Shown here piece by piece: positions 13,590 to 25,649 of a DNA stretch of 64,000 nucleotides. Position numbers and translations under genes: made by a program. The DNA comes from Nautilus pompilius (lineage: Eukaryota > Mollusca > Cephalopoda > Nautilida > Nautilidae). The notes beneath the pieces were generated by a model, which was not told the DNA's origin, ran no database searches, and saw only the letters and a list, made by a program, of their open reading frames with translations. The stretch lies in the NCBI GenBank assembly GCA_018389105.1, contig JACATO010002139.1, positions 62,001 through 126,000 of the forward strand, in the 5' to 3' direction. Position 1 is the first letter of the stretch, and every line of letters starts with the position of its first letter.

Positions 13590-13705
13590 CGCTCAGCTGT
13601 GGGAGGAAACCGGGAGTGTCGGGTAGACTGGCACAGAAGGGCCAGAAGAAACTGCAGGAGGTGGCCCAGCCCCCCAACCCACCCAGACTCTTTTCCACGG
13701 GTGAC
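13590..13705 (-). repeat. Possible relative of the dispersed SINE-like body
   Basis: On the minus strand GTTTCTTCTGGC and GGTTTCCTCCCACA recall GTTTCTTCTCC and TTATCCTCCCACA in the copy at 50.53 kb. The rest does not align by eye, and the nearest box B-like sequence (about 13517-13527) is on the wrong side. Relationship is doubtful. Confidence 0.25.
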
Positions 13706-14944
13706 TGACTAAAACCAAATACACCGTTATTTCCATGTGTGAGCAGTAATAATGATAATATAAAATACTAGTAAAGCCAATAATGATGGTTTATAATGTA
13801 AAAATTTAATAAGAGTAATAATGATGATAGTGTACGTTGTCGAATTAATAAAAATAATGAATAAAATCTAAAAAATCTTAACAGGAATATACTTTAATAC
13901 AAAGGGAATAAGTATCAACCGTAAATATAATAAGCACCTTCGTTAAATACAAATTGAATACGTAATTACTGAAGAATTTGCAAGTCCTAGAAGATGGTTC
14001 ATGAAGACATCATTACAACCGACTACAGTTTGAGATACTGGCTCAAAGTTTCCGGCAGATACTTTACCATAAAAAACTGTGGTGGTTTCTTTTCTTTATG
14101 CCGTGAACTCTTTTGATTTATTTCTTCCCGCTTCATTCTGTACCGAAGCAATTTTTGTATTCATTACTGTTTTTAAGCATAACCGATCTTCTCTCAACTT
14201 TGCTCAACTGTTGCACTGATTAAGAAGTTCTGATTGCAGCCATTGCTAAATATTCAACTCCACGTCCCGGTGTTTGATGTTAATTCTCGGAAATTCGCAC
14301 GTTTCCCAAGATTCCGTGATCCGAAATCAGCTGAGCATCAAACCAGTTTCGTTCAGAACGGACAAAGCTAAAGTTCCAATGACGTAATAATGATAGCTAC
14401 GTACTTCTTTTGGAATTTACTTCTGGTACTGTTTGATGCAACTAAGATGCTGAGGTGAGTCAGTGCGTCAACCTGCGCAAAGATGCTGCCATGAAACGTT
14501 TTTTTGTTTGTTTTTTGCTGGATAGGTGCTGCGCCCCTGTAATTCATGTGGGTAAGTTCAAGACTATTGCCATCGTGATGGAAAATACCGCGGAACGCAT
14601 TAAAGGTCATGGAAAGTACTGAGAAGACCACACTAAGCTAACGCATATATACAGATAACTTTTGGGGTCTTCGTTAACGGCGATACCACAACTTAGTGCA
14701 ATGACAGAAATTTTGAGAAAATAAACATTATGACATGGCTGGGCTTTTGTAGAGCTGCAGTGATCAAAGCTAAAGCGATTGGACTTATTTTTAATAGAAG
14801 CTACAGGCAGGACTGGGAGAAAAGATGTCCAAGCTGAGAACAGATCTAACAGCAACACCGAGTGGTGGAAATCTGTCGGTTGCATTTCTGCATAATCATT
14901 CACCGTTTATTTACAATGTTTTGCCTTTGTGTAACTAATCATCT

Positions 14945-15004
<60 letters not shown>

Positions 15005-15009
15005 AGAGA
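14945..15009. repeat. (GA)n microsatellite
   Basis: (GA)n with two GGA interruptions, followed by ATGC/GTGC-like repeats to about 15063. Confidence 0.95.
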
Positions 15010-15386
15010 TGCATGTATGCATGTATGGTGTGTGTGCGTGCATGCGTGCGTGTGCGTGTCTGTGCTAAAGTCTAACATTGCATAATTTGAAATTTATTTT
15101 AAATTAAATTCTTATTAAACCTAATTATATATCCTAATTCAGCACTTCGATTTTTAAATATTTTGTCGATGGAGCTAAGCATACTTTCTAATTTCGCTTT
15201 ACAACAGAAGAGATTTATATCGGCTAGCAGACTAAGTTGTTTTTGTGTGTTTATTCTTTTGTTAATATTAAAATTAGTGCAAACAGTCGGCGAAAACATG
15301 ATAAGATGTGCTTCCAAATCATAAAGCTAATAAAGTTTGGAAATTGATTCCGTTGACAACGAGGACTTGTAACCTTGGTACGTCGC

Positions 15387-15433
15387 GTTATTGACGTCAT
15401 CAGTTATTGACCTTATCGTTATTGAGGTCATCG
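15387..15433. promoter_or_regulatory. Three-copy 15-16-bp repeat containing a CRE and nuclear-receptor half-site
   Basis: Three adjacent units begin GTTATTGA: one with TGACGTCA (15392-15399, a full CRE), one with TGACCTTA and one with TGAGGTCA (an AGGTCA half-site). The array is flanked by AACCTTGGTA on the left and GGTTACCAAG on the right, which are roughly inverted. It looks like a small binding-site cluster rather than a simple satellite. Confidence 0.4.
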
Positions 15434-18220
15434 GTTACCAAGCGAACGAATCTGATAAAAATAGATCTCTAACTGAACGAATTAATAGAATGAAAATCAG
15501 CATCTGGTCCTTATTTACTCGAGCTTCCGTTAACAGAGCGGGATTGGCTCTCTAAAATGCAATCCGAGCTCGAGCTGTATCGTCGATTCATCAATAAAAC
15601 ATCGTGCTCAGTTGGGTTTTTATTTATTGACGAAAACTGAACCAGTCTGTGACCTTCCGCCCTTGGAAACCTGGCTAAAGAAAGGAGTGCCTCCTGCTTC
15701 CTTCCTCATCCCGTGCACCGGTGTTTGTCTGTTCAGTAGTTATGGACGAGCACGGAATGTAGCTGATTAACGCAGGTGATGCAAACACAAGCAAATTTTA
15801 ACATATACGCTTACCCGCTTAACGTGTCCAAAGAGTAGGATGCTTCCAGTCCTTAAAGTTTTATTTTATTTAGGTTAAGGTTAATCCATAACTTAAAAAA
15901 AAAAAAAAATGCACCTGTAGAAAACGACAGATTAGACTTGAAATGTGTGTATACTTTGACCAAAAGTCAAAACGCTTTACGCAAAACAATAGAAGATTTC
16001 TCTTGGAATTTTCCAGCCATAAAACCTGCTTATTTCAGATGAAGCTAAAATAGACAAAAATGCTACTTACTAGTGCCAACACAACGCGTTTCGGCTTATG
16101 GAAGAAAGATCATCTTTACAGAAGCACAAAAATAACCTATAGATCGTCTCTACAACGTATTTACTTGACATAAAATGTTAAAGTTAGTAAATACCTTCAA
16201 ACCCTTGTACATATCGTCCTTTTGGTTGGTTGTTACAGATGTACACTGATAGGTCACCAAGAATACCTTTCACAAGCGGAATGCAAGGTTTCGAGTTGTT
16301 GGAAATTTTTAAATACCGTCCATGGTTTAAAGAGAACGAGGATTCCAAACTACATGAGTAATCATATGTAAGAAGCACATCGATGTAGAGCCATTATTTC
16401 GTGCCAATAGTTTATTGACTGCAACTCTGGCCTTTACCGCAACATCTAGGGTCGCAGAAGGTTCGTGATATTAACCGAGAGACGAAAAATATTTTGGACA
16501 TGAATCTAATGATAATTCGGTAATGACTTCTCTCGACGCTAGATAAGTGATAATTCGGTATGGCGGCCACAATGTGATGTATATCGAATTACGGAATTCC
16601 TCTTTAATTTGGCGCTTCATATTGTTGAACTTCTTTAATTTACTGTCTATGAAAAGTAAAATTTTAATAACTTCCTATCTCGCTGTCTTTTTTGTTAAAT
16701 GAAAAATGCGTTAGTAAAAATTAATGAGAAGCAGTTAGGCTTAGCTATCTAGCAGGTTTTTGCGACGTCCGGACATACATTTTTGCTTGCGTCCACATTT
16801 CAGAATAATTCATAATTTTTTCTGGTGCTTCTTCATTTTTAAAAATCTCATACTTATCTATTTATTTATCTGTAGTTAACCATCGCATTAAAAAAAACCC
16901 CATCCTAAAAGAACGCAACGCCCCCTATTTCATCACAAACCATTTGAACCCTTGGCATACAACTGCGCTCGGAGCATAACTGAAACCATCTTGTAAATAC
17001 AGCATCCATGTTGCGGACAGCATGGGCATGAGATACATCGACACAGGTGGGTTGTGTAACTGGGCGGTAAAACTTACATAAAGTTAAGGAGGAAAAATAT
17101 CAGGCGATAGCTGTGCACTCGTCTAAGAACCGAAGGGTTAACACGAATAAAATTTCCATGCCGATGGACGCAAGATCCGTGGCACCCAACGACAAAGCGT
17201 TGCAGATATTGCGGATGCTGCGAGAACCTGAGCCAACGCAAAATGTTCTCTATAAACCTGGGTCCCACGGCAAGCGGCTGCTTAACGAAAACTACTACTC
17301 ACAGAAATCAATGCGCAACGAAGAAAGAAATAAGTTCAGCATCGGTGAACAAGTACTTGCAGTATTTTTTAATCTATTAACGAGTCCAGGGGTTCTAACG
17401 ATTAGTTTCTCTCTCAGTGGAACAAATGAGTATGGAGAACTCCTGGAGATTCGCTTTACATCCAGCCTGTTAACAGCCGTTATTTAAGTTTGATGGGCTT
17501 GGGGGTGGATATTTTGCACGATTAAAAGAACATTAAAGGCTCACCGTAATTTGGCGACATTTCTTGAAAAAAAAAATCTTCTTAGTTTCTTAACGAGGTA
17601 TTTTGAAATTTGTGACTCGGGTCCTGCAGAAGGATAGTGCGACTTGCTCCATGTCTTCAAGAAAACAACTATCTAGTATAGATAGCATAACATACAGCTT
17701 CTTCCCTAAACACCAAGAGCCCTAACATGAACCCCTCCTACGAAAAGAGTGCATATATATGGAAACAACTCCGATCGAGATGTCTCTTGTCCAATACAAA
17801 AGCAACAGTAACTCGTTTGTAAAAACTTCTTGATCAGGTGAAAATTTTACCACCTTGCTAATCCTATGCCTATCTAACCTTGCTTGAGCTCTGCGCGCAT
17901 GCTGTACAAAACTGCCCTACCAAGTGGTTAGGACGCAATATGTGTATTTCTTCATATTGTTTTAAAAGTCGTTGACTTCATAAGAGTAAACGAAAATTGT
18001 TATCGCCAGAAAAGTTTGGTATTTTCAAGAACGATATTAGACATTTGGTAAAACAAATTTTCTATTGCCTTTCTCTTGATCTGAGAACATCCAGAGACGA
18101 TGGGGATTTCTACGTCAGACCAGTAACCACTTCATGCTGAACTTTATCGCTTGTTGTGTTACTCTGTATATACATGGCCGCCTAAAACCAGATTTATACA
18201 TAAAATTCAGAAGCGGGTCT

Positions 18221-18569
18221 ATGGCGGAACGGCGCACCGGTAAGTGCTTCAGAGCTTAAATATCAAACCCAGTTTTTACTTGTTCTTTTTTTTTTTTAAT
18301 GATACCCAGCTGCTGCTTCATCTAGTCCGGTGGCGGTCTCAAGTGCTCCCTGGGAAAGCCTCCAAGTCAGACAGAATGGCATTATGCGGAAATGTCTTTC
18401 CTTTTCGGGACACGTTCTTCACTTGCTCGAAATATTCTCCCGCGTTTCGCAAAGGTCTCCAACGCTGGGTGGGGTAAAGAATAAAAACCGACTCGCACCG
18501 ACCCTGACAGGCGTCGAATCAACTCGATTATTTCTTACGCCGGCAGCCGTGGGATGCAGTAAGTTTTGA
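18221..18569 (+). CDS. Candidate two-exon gene start, function unknown
   Basis: ATG at 18221 opens MAERRT and runs into a consensus donor (GTAAGT from 18240). Seventy bases later a long T-tract and cag (18307-18309) make a strong acceptor. The joined frame stays open through exon 2 (18310 on), adding AAASSSPVAVSSAPWE and about 65 further residues. A second GTAAGT (18559) could splice onward; without it the frame stops at 18569, giving 92 residues. Reading through the intron would hit a stop at once, so splicing is required. I recognise no domain. The 70-bp intron is short and the Kozak context weak (T at -3, G at +4). It could be chance, or an old repeat. Confidence 0.22.
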
Positions 18570-18920
18570 AAAGTCAAATTAGTACAGCAAGAATTATCAT
18601 TTTCAAAATCAATATTATCCTTATTCTTGTTGAGAGGATTTTGGACGGTCCTGTATTTTGTCGTTGCTTCACGTCACCGTCCACAAAAAGTATTCGTCAC
18701 CACAGGAGAGCGTGGGATTTTCTGGGGCGCTGCAAGGTGCGCGAGTAATGACGATCACAAGAAGGCGAGCTCTCCGCCTCCCATCGACAAAAGTTTACTA
18801 CAGGCTTTGTTCTTGCTAAATTGGCATTTCATTTAGCATATGGTAGCTTTAGTTAGTTTCACTAATAAAAAGGAAGAAGCAATTAACCTAAATGGCAAAG
18901 CTGCAAGGGCCGTAACTTGT

Positions 18921-18924
<4 letters not shown>

Positions 18925-18962
<38 letters not shown>

Positions 18963-18978
18963 GCACACGCGCACACAC
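18925..18978. repeat. (CT)n followed by (CA)n
   Basis: A (CT)n run to 18960 passes into a short CA/CG-rich (CA)n. Confidence 0.93.
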
Positions 18979-19106
18979 CAGGAATGTATAAAATATATAA
19001 ATATTTGCTATTTTGATTTTCAATAATTATGCCACACAGTACCTCTTCGATCCAAGTGTAAAGATTCGGTAAGCTTCATATAAGGATTTACTTTGGTGGG
19101 AAAGAT

Positions 19107-19137
19107 ACATATATATATGTATATATATATATATATG
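19107..19137. repeat. (AT)n microsatellite
   Basis: Alternating AT with one TGT interruption. Confidence 0.9.
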
Positions 19138-21846
19138 GAAATAAAGAGAGGCAGCAAGTTTTAGATTTGATAAAAAGAACTTTTTTCCTGACAAAACGGG
19201 CGTTTAATTTATTCTTGAAAATACTGATGCTGTCAGCTCATACCATCTGATTTAGTAAACCACAAGCTGTGACATTAAGATTACTAAAATACCATTTCTA
19301 ATTAGTTAAATTTGAACGCTGCTTTAAACTTTTTAATTTATTCTGTTTAGCTGCACATCACATCGAAAATTTTATCTAATTGAATGCATCCTTTACCAGA
19401 ACAAAATATAAAAACTTCAATCATGTATCCATGAAAACGTCTGTAGGCTACACTTGACAACGGAAGCCTCTTTGTAATTAAGATTATGGACAGAGCTAGA
19501 GCTTTGGAAACAGCCGTCACATCGGACTTCTAAAACAACCCGTTGGTTAATTAAATGTTTGCGAGAAGATCAACCTATAGAAACCGCGTTTTCCACTTTC
19601 AGCATTACAATAAATGAAAAACAAACCTAATACGAGTCTCAAAAAAAAAAAAAATCTATTATCCGGCCAGATGATAAGAACAATACCACATATAATTAAC
19701 CAAGGAAAAATATCAGAGCAAGGTCCGTGAATTTATATTTTAAAAATAAAAATCCAACATCTTCCAGTGCAAGGAAACTAGGAATAATGATAAATCTCAT
19801 CAAAGGCCTGAAGCCAGAAATAGTTAAAGGAAACTTCAGCTCTATGGAAGATCATCTTATATATATATATATAATTTTCCGAGTATCCACGGAAGTAATA
19901 ATTTACTGAGACACCGTAGCAACTTGAACGTTTCCGAGAAGACCGATGTAAAAACATCTTCTGTTGACGTTAAGACTCCTCTCACGTTTAAATTTATGAG
20001 TTCTAGTGGAGTTTTCCGAATGCATATAAACTGTGCTCAGGTAACTCGCCTGGTCATCAAGGCTGATACCCGACACCTTCCCTACTAGCTTACTACTGCT
20101 GTCAGCTGTCCCTAGACCCCCAAAACAGTCAAGAACAATCTCTATAAACATTATTAAAATGTAAAACCGGAAATTATAAGGTACAATTCACGCTTGTTAA
20201 TAAACTAACTTAATTTACAGCAAAACCAAAAATAGTTACCGTGGGGTACCTAATGTATATTATTAGTTTCAACGGAATTTTATTTAATTTAAATCTTCTG
20301 CTACTTTTTCGAACATCCCGGATGTCAGTAGGGCTCTCCTGCCCAAGAAGACGATAAAGTGTACGCCTCATAGCTGCGCCTGTACGTTTAACCCTGCTGT
20401 CTCCTTTTCTACTCTTGTGTAAGAAGAGCTACGAAATTGCGCGAGAGAAACGATATGAAAATATTAAATTCTTATTTATACGCACTCTATGTTATCCGTA
20501 ATTAGTAAGCCTAGCACAAAAAGAAATGGTAATTAGTGGTAAAGACGCCTGTTAAAACCGGAACAAAGTGTTGGTTTAAACAAAAAAATATAATTATATA
20601 TTTTACATCTCAGGTGTAATCCAGTTTACCACCAGCAGAATTCTAATGCCGAAATCTTTGTTTATTTTAATTTTATTTTTGTTTTTGTCATTTCTTTGAC
20701 ATAGGAGAAGCACCCTTCCGCTTTAGATTTTGGTACTGTTTTTCACTAATCATCAGTGGCAATAACCCGAGCGGATCAAATGATTTTGTTTTAAAGATGC
20801 TCTCCAATTTAAAATTTCGCATTTTCTTTCTAGAAAAAGGAGAGGAAAAAATGCATTTAACTGGAGCTTCATGAAGATGTCTCCGTGCCATCTGATAACA
20901 AACATTAAATGGGCCGATATGTAGAAAGATTGTTGAGGAAATTTTATTTTGAAGAAACCTCGTCGCATAAATATCGAGGTTCGAAATCCAGCTGTCACAT
21001 TCCATTTGTTGGGTACATTTCAATTGACATCTCGTGCTGCTCTGAATGGATGTTAACTGGTTCAGGGAAAGACAACCGAAATAATAAACTTATGTTTTTA
21101 AACAGCAGTCATTTCTTCTGTTGTTGCTTTCTTCTGTTTTTCTCATATTTAATGTGCCAAGTATGGAGAATATTCATATTTTTCATGTTATGTATTTGAT
21201 CCTATTGCACACTAGATTGCTTAAGTTAATTGAGTACTTGTTTATATATTCGGTTTCAGGTTCTGTCCCCATCAGATTATAAATGAAGCTTCCCTGGGGT
21301 TGCCGTTTTTAAATAACTCATTATTTAAAAAGAAAAAAAAAAGAGTTTAAGACGCGGATATGTTTGTTTCGTTACAAGAACTGTCATCGATATGGAAAAC
21401 AGAAAAATAAATGGCTCAGTTTTATCATTTAAAATTTTTTTTCTTTCTTCGTCTTTGTTGTTTTTTTCTTTTGTGTTAGAGATTTTATTCTTGCTGTCTC
21501 GTTAGCGGTTTTGCACTACTGATCAAAAGTCTTAGGCTACTCTGTAATCTCCATGCTAAACAGATCTGTAAACTCTTTGCTTTACACATTCTTAAAAGTT
21601 TTCAGCTGTATATTTGTAACTTAACGTAATTTTTTGATAAATAATAATAAATAACAACATAGCATTAATTCAATTTTCATTACGGACAAATATGCAGTAA
21701 AGGATTCGTTCAGAAATTCCCGTCATCTTGTTATAACTAACTGATATATCTACGTTTCGAAGATGTCGTCTCGTCGTCATCGTCAGGGTTATAGTCTTGA
21801 GAAACAACGTTTCGGAATGTAGAATTATACTACAACTTTCTCTCGT

Positions 21847-21955
21847 TTTTTTTTTTAATTTTTTTTATTGTGCAAGTAATTTGAACCCTTGACTGATATA
21901 CGGCTTTCCTCTGTAATTTTACCAAGCATCTATCTCACTGCACCACCGGATCATT
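21847..21955 (-). mobile_element. tRNA-derived SINE-like copy with A-rich tail
   Basis: Read on the minus strand, box A TGGTGCAGTGAGATAG (21930-21945) is followed by box B GGGTTCAAATTA (21877-21888) and then an A-rich tail (21847-21868). This is the arrangement of a short, retroposed pol III transcript. Box spacing (57 bp) is longer than in a normal tRNA, and no acceptor-stem pairing was found, so it is not called a tRNA gene. Confidence 0.6.
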
Positions 21956-22015
21956 TGGCAAATAAGACGTTACTTTCGTGGTGGGGGTAGATAATATCTA
22001 ATTGTGCACCAGGCC

Positions 22016-22095
22016 AGTGACGAAGTGGCTAACGAGCAGGCGAAACAACAAAAAAAAATACTTAGGGGCCACGACTTCAAGCCTCTTGTACAGTA
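22016..22095 (+). mobile_element. Possible second tRNA-like head, opposite orientation
   Basis: TGGCTAACGAGC (22026-22037) resembles box A, and ACTTCAAGCCT (22074-22084) resembles a weak box B, 48 bp away. It points away from the minus-strand SINE that ends about 60 bp to the left. A run of A within the would-be anticodon region (22050-22058) weakens the call. Confidence 0.25.
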
Positions 22096-24239
22096 AAGCG
22101 ATAAACTAGTAGAGCCTACTAAAACCATTTCACTCAAAAACAGTCCTTAGATCCCTAACCTCACCGGTACGTGGGATCATTAGCTCTTTCTGTCGCTACT
22201 GTTAAGCGCGTCACTGCTAACTTATCGGTCGTATCCAGACAGGTAAGACCTTCCAGTAACAGAAACACCGAACAAACCGTTTTGTCGTTGGCTTTTTATA
22301 ATTTCAAATTAACCTAGTCGGCGTACGTTGCTCATGAAATTATTTGGCGTAACCATGAGACTTTTTCGCGCTTGTTGTACAGTGTAAATCAGTCAAAAAC
22401 AAACAAAAATGTCCGCATAATTACGTTGTGTTATATCGCGCGAGCATGGGGCGACTTGTTGTGTGAAACAGAAATGGGAAAAAAACAAAAACAAAAACGA
22501 ATCTACATGAACGTAAATTCGCACGGGTGACGCAAAGTCTGCAGACTAACCCATCCACCCACCACGTGGTTTTTTTAATGGTAAGTAACACCAAGTTCTA
22601 TACCGCGTGAGAATGGAAAAAATATCACTTTTACTTCCAAGTGAAATTAAAGATTAGCGGAGTTTTAAACTCAGGCATGTTTGGTGAATACGAGATCCAT
22701 CTGTGATGATTTATTGGTGACGAGTACTCATATTTATTCATGGATATCACTATCACGGACAGCAGATTTCCACCTAAAAGGAAATCGCAGCTGGCAGCAC
22801 TACAAGAGCGGGTGGAGGTCTAACATCGCAGACAATAAAATAATTTTAACGACAGCAGTGAATGAGTCACCAAATATGTAACGATAGAATGTACGGTTAT
22901 TTCACGAAGTTCCTGAATTAATGATAAAGTATAATAATGGACACAAACTGCCAGAAACTTGTAGCAGAGAAATTCTAACATAAAAAACGCAATCTTTTAC
23001 CATCAAGTGTAGAATTTTTTTTTTTTTTTTGACCGGTCCACATAACCTAGACAAGTCTGGGCTTTTTGTTTTATGAATCTCCAATTAAACTCGATGACAT
23101 TTCAAAACAAAGTTCTCATCTGCATACCACCGGGAAAAAACAACACTATCAGTGAGAGCATTTTGAAGTTAAACTACTTGCCATAAAGCTGATAATAAAT
23201 ATTTAATCTAGTAACACAGAGTTTAGGTAAAATCATGGTATCACTTGAGTATTTAATGAAGAAACAATAGATAGGGTTACGCATCATAACGGTAAAAAAC
23301 ACAGTAAGGATGGTGTTAAGTTAAACCTAAAGATACCATTACCATTACTTCGTGTGCAACTCTATTTACCTGATACACCGGTATCAACTCTCTTTTTATC
23401 TATAGCTTTTAACACGTGAAAATAATATTTCTTATGGCTTTTCTATTGTTCCATAATTCTGGGACACTGGTTGATCACCTTTATGCTTTCGTTGGTCCAT
23501 ATGCTGTCATATTTGCTCATAAGTGTTTGTTTTTTTTATCAGAACACTACATTTAGATTAACGTCTGCTGCTTTGCCTTGCAAATCCTGTTTCATCAAGT
23601 TAAATGTCTGCTTTGGATCGTTATCACGCTGCATGATGATGGTTTATCTTAACTGCGCTGCTAACCCTGGTCTGTTGTGCACGTGTTGCCATGGTGAGCT
23701 TCCGTCATGGACTGTTGGCGAAGTAGTTTTTTGACTCGCATGCGCGTAAATTATTATTTTTTGGCATTACAACATCATAAAAGTCAACGAAAACTAGAGA
23801 TATCAGATTAAGTTATATTAAAAGCCGCTCATTCAACGAGATATCGACATCTTTAGTTCTCAACGGTTTTAGGCAGCAGCAGCAACAACAACAACAAAAA
23901 GACAGCGCTACCATAAACTGTGGGCCTTCGCTATCATTAAAAGCAAACAGTTCGACGTTTCGATAAGCGTTCCCGCGGCTGTCCACAGGACAGAATGGCT
24001 GCAGCGCCTACGTGGTATAGAAACAATAATCCCAGTTGACATTAATACGTTTTTGTCGAGTTTCCGCCATGTCCTGATTTTTATATTATTTATATCTAGC
24101 ACTTGATTTTGGTCAGTCTGTTAATATACTGAAATGTTCGCTTGACATTTACTCGGCGCATAAAAAGTTAAGGATATTGGACATTTCAAAGCAGAACTTT
24201 TGCGTCAATATTCTATAGCTATTCAGAATCAAATCACGT
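22096..24239. other. Non-coding DNA
   Basis: Nothing recognised beyond low-complexity runs. A (CAG/CAA)n-like stretch lies at about 23873-23900. Confidence 0.5.
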
Positions 24240-24900
24240 GCAAAATGACTCATTCTCGCACGTGCCACTGCTTACAGTTGTTGTCCGAGATGTATGTCTC
24301 ATATGTTGATGCACGCTCGCGTGCATACACAGTCAGGTGCAATGACCTCATAAGCCCTTGCATTCCCTTTGCCGGGTCGACGTCACTTGAGAAGAAGTGA
24401 ACGTGGCCTTGCTGGACACTGGAACCGTGGATCTGCTTCATCTCCGACCAGTTAATCAGAGCGACAATATCAGAAAACCGGCAAAACCCGAGACGGCCAC
24501 GTGGTGGTCCACAGAAGACTAAGTTACCGATACGTGCAGCCATAGCTTCAATCTATTCAAGCTGAGCGCAAGTGCTGCTTATGTGCTGAGAATGACTACA
24601 GGCGATGTTATTTCGGCACGAGCGACAGATATCAAAGACAAACACACTGGCTGGTACTTACTTTGCACGTGGTAGACGTGAGGGAAATGGAACGATATGG
24701 CAATCGCCGATGAGTGAGTCGAGGTTCAGTTTCGTCTTCAGAGACGACAGAATACGAACTTGAGAGAGAGCGGAACGTCGCTGTAACACAAGTGGCTCCT
24801 GATTGGTGCATAAAATCACTTATTGTGTTGGCAGGGATCGAGGAACGTGAGTGACATAATTACTCCTCAACAACGTTTTGGCTCGAAATTCGTTTGCCAA
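24240..24900 (+). pseudogene. Degenerate Tc1-like transposase fragment (first catalytic Asp region)
   Basis: On the plus strand the translation WNDMAIADE (24688-24714) continues in another frame as ESRFSFVFRDDRIRT (from 24716) and ERAERRCNTSG, then VLAGIEERE near 24820. This follows the Tc1 pattern W-x-x-V-x-F-S-DESRF ... R-V-W-R-x-x-GER ... VMVWxGI. The frame break is explained by a 4-bp TGAG duplication within the DESRF codons. The upstream part (24.24-24.69 kb) is GC-rich and only vaguely HTH-like. Element ends were not found. Confidence 0.6.
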
Positions 24901-25220
24901 GATAGCGATGCATATCTTTATTGGACCAGTATTGAAAGTGGTTTCATCCAATCTGAAGAAAATTGTCATTATACTATGTTACCGAAACCTCTCCACAAAT
25001 GAACACTTCTGGGCCATCTTAGAGTCACTAAATCAGATTATACGAAAAACTTGCTAAAGATCAACGGATACAACGTCAAAGTCGTAATGTTGTTAGGTAT
25101 CAAAGAGGAATAAGCACAAAGTATAATTTAAAGAGGCAATAATGTTGGCAAATATTAAACATTATCATTAAATAATGGCATCAAAATATCTTTCAAAAAC
25201 AAATAATTCTAGTTAACGAG

Positions 25221-25500
25221 AAAGAGGGCGAGAACTCTGCGGTTAGACGACATGGCGAGGCCAGATCCAAGTTAACAAAGCGCCGTCAGGATAATTTTTT
25301 GGTCTTGCAGGCGAGAAAAAACCGTTTCTGGACAGCAACTCAGTTGAAATCTGACCTTCATGAGTTCCAGAACGGTACGATGACAGGTTATGAGAAACAG
25401 GGTGGGGCCGTTGGTCCTATTGGGGATAACTCCATTCTCATGGTTGATAACTACCGTCCTCTTCTTAATTTAGAAACCATTTACTCATTTGTACCAAAAA
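25221..25500 (+). pseudogene. Internally deleted Tc1-like transposase fragment
   Basis: One continuous plus-strand frame contains two normally distant parts of a Tc1 transposase. Residues resembling the HTH/linker region come first (LVLQARKNRFWTATQLKSDL), joined directly to the catalytic core segment FQNGTMTG, then IGDNSILMVDNYRP, which matches the second-Asp block (IGDNFILMDDNARP type). About 90 residues, including the DESRF block, are missing at the junction near 25360. The frame runs on into a (CAA)n-like stretch of Asn codons (25503-25520) and AT-rich DNA and ends at 25649. There is no ATG start; the frame opens before 25284. It is a separate copy from the fragment at 24.2-24.9 kb, because the domain order across the two is reversed. 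Confidence 0.72.
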
Positions 25501-25649
25501 ACAACAACAACAACAACAAGAAATCCACCGAACAGTTGGTACAGAATATGAAAAATTATATGAACAAAAAGCGACAAAACATAAAAATAAATACGCTTAC
25601 AAAAAACACCAGTAAGATGATCATTAAATTAAAGACAAGAAATAATTAA

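Larger units (their letters stand above)
12001..18220. other. Non-coding DNA with microsatellites
   Basis: Holds the (CT)n and (GA)n tracts and the CRE-like cluster listed separately. A 124-codon frame at 17113-17487 is the longest non-repetitive frame here. It has no recognised domain and a fairly balanced base composition in its first half, so an old exon or transposon scrap cannot be ruled out. Confidence 0.45.
18570..21846. other. Non-coding DNA
   Basis: AT-rich with a few microsatellites. The minus-strand frame at 19903-20151 and the paired frames near 20700-21020 have no recognisable family. Confidence 0.45.

Noticed and set aside
17113-17487. 124-codon plus-strand frame
   Set aside because: No recognisable domain, no convincing splice sites or promoter, and the second half is AT-rich and random-looking. 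Kept only as a remark under the surrounding DNA.
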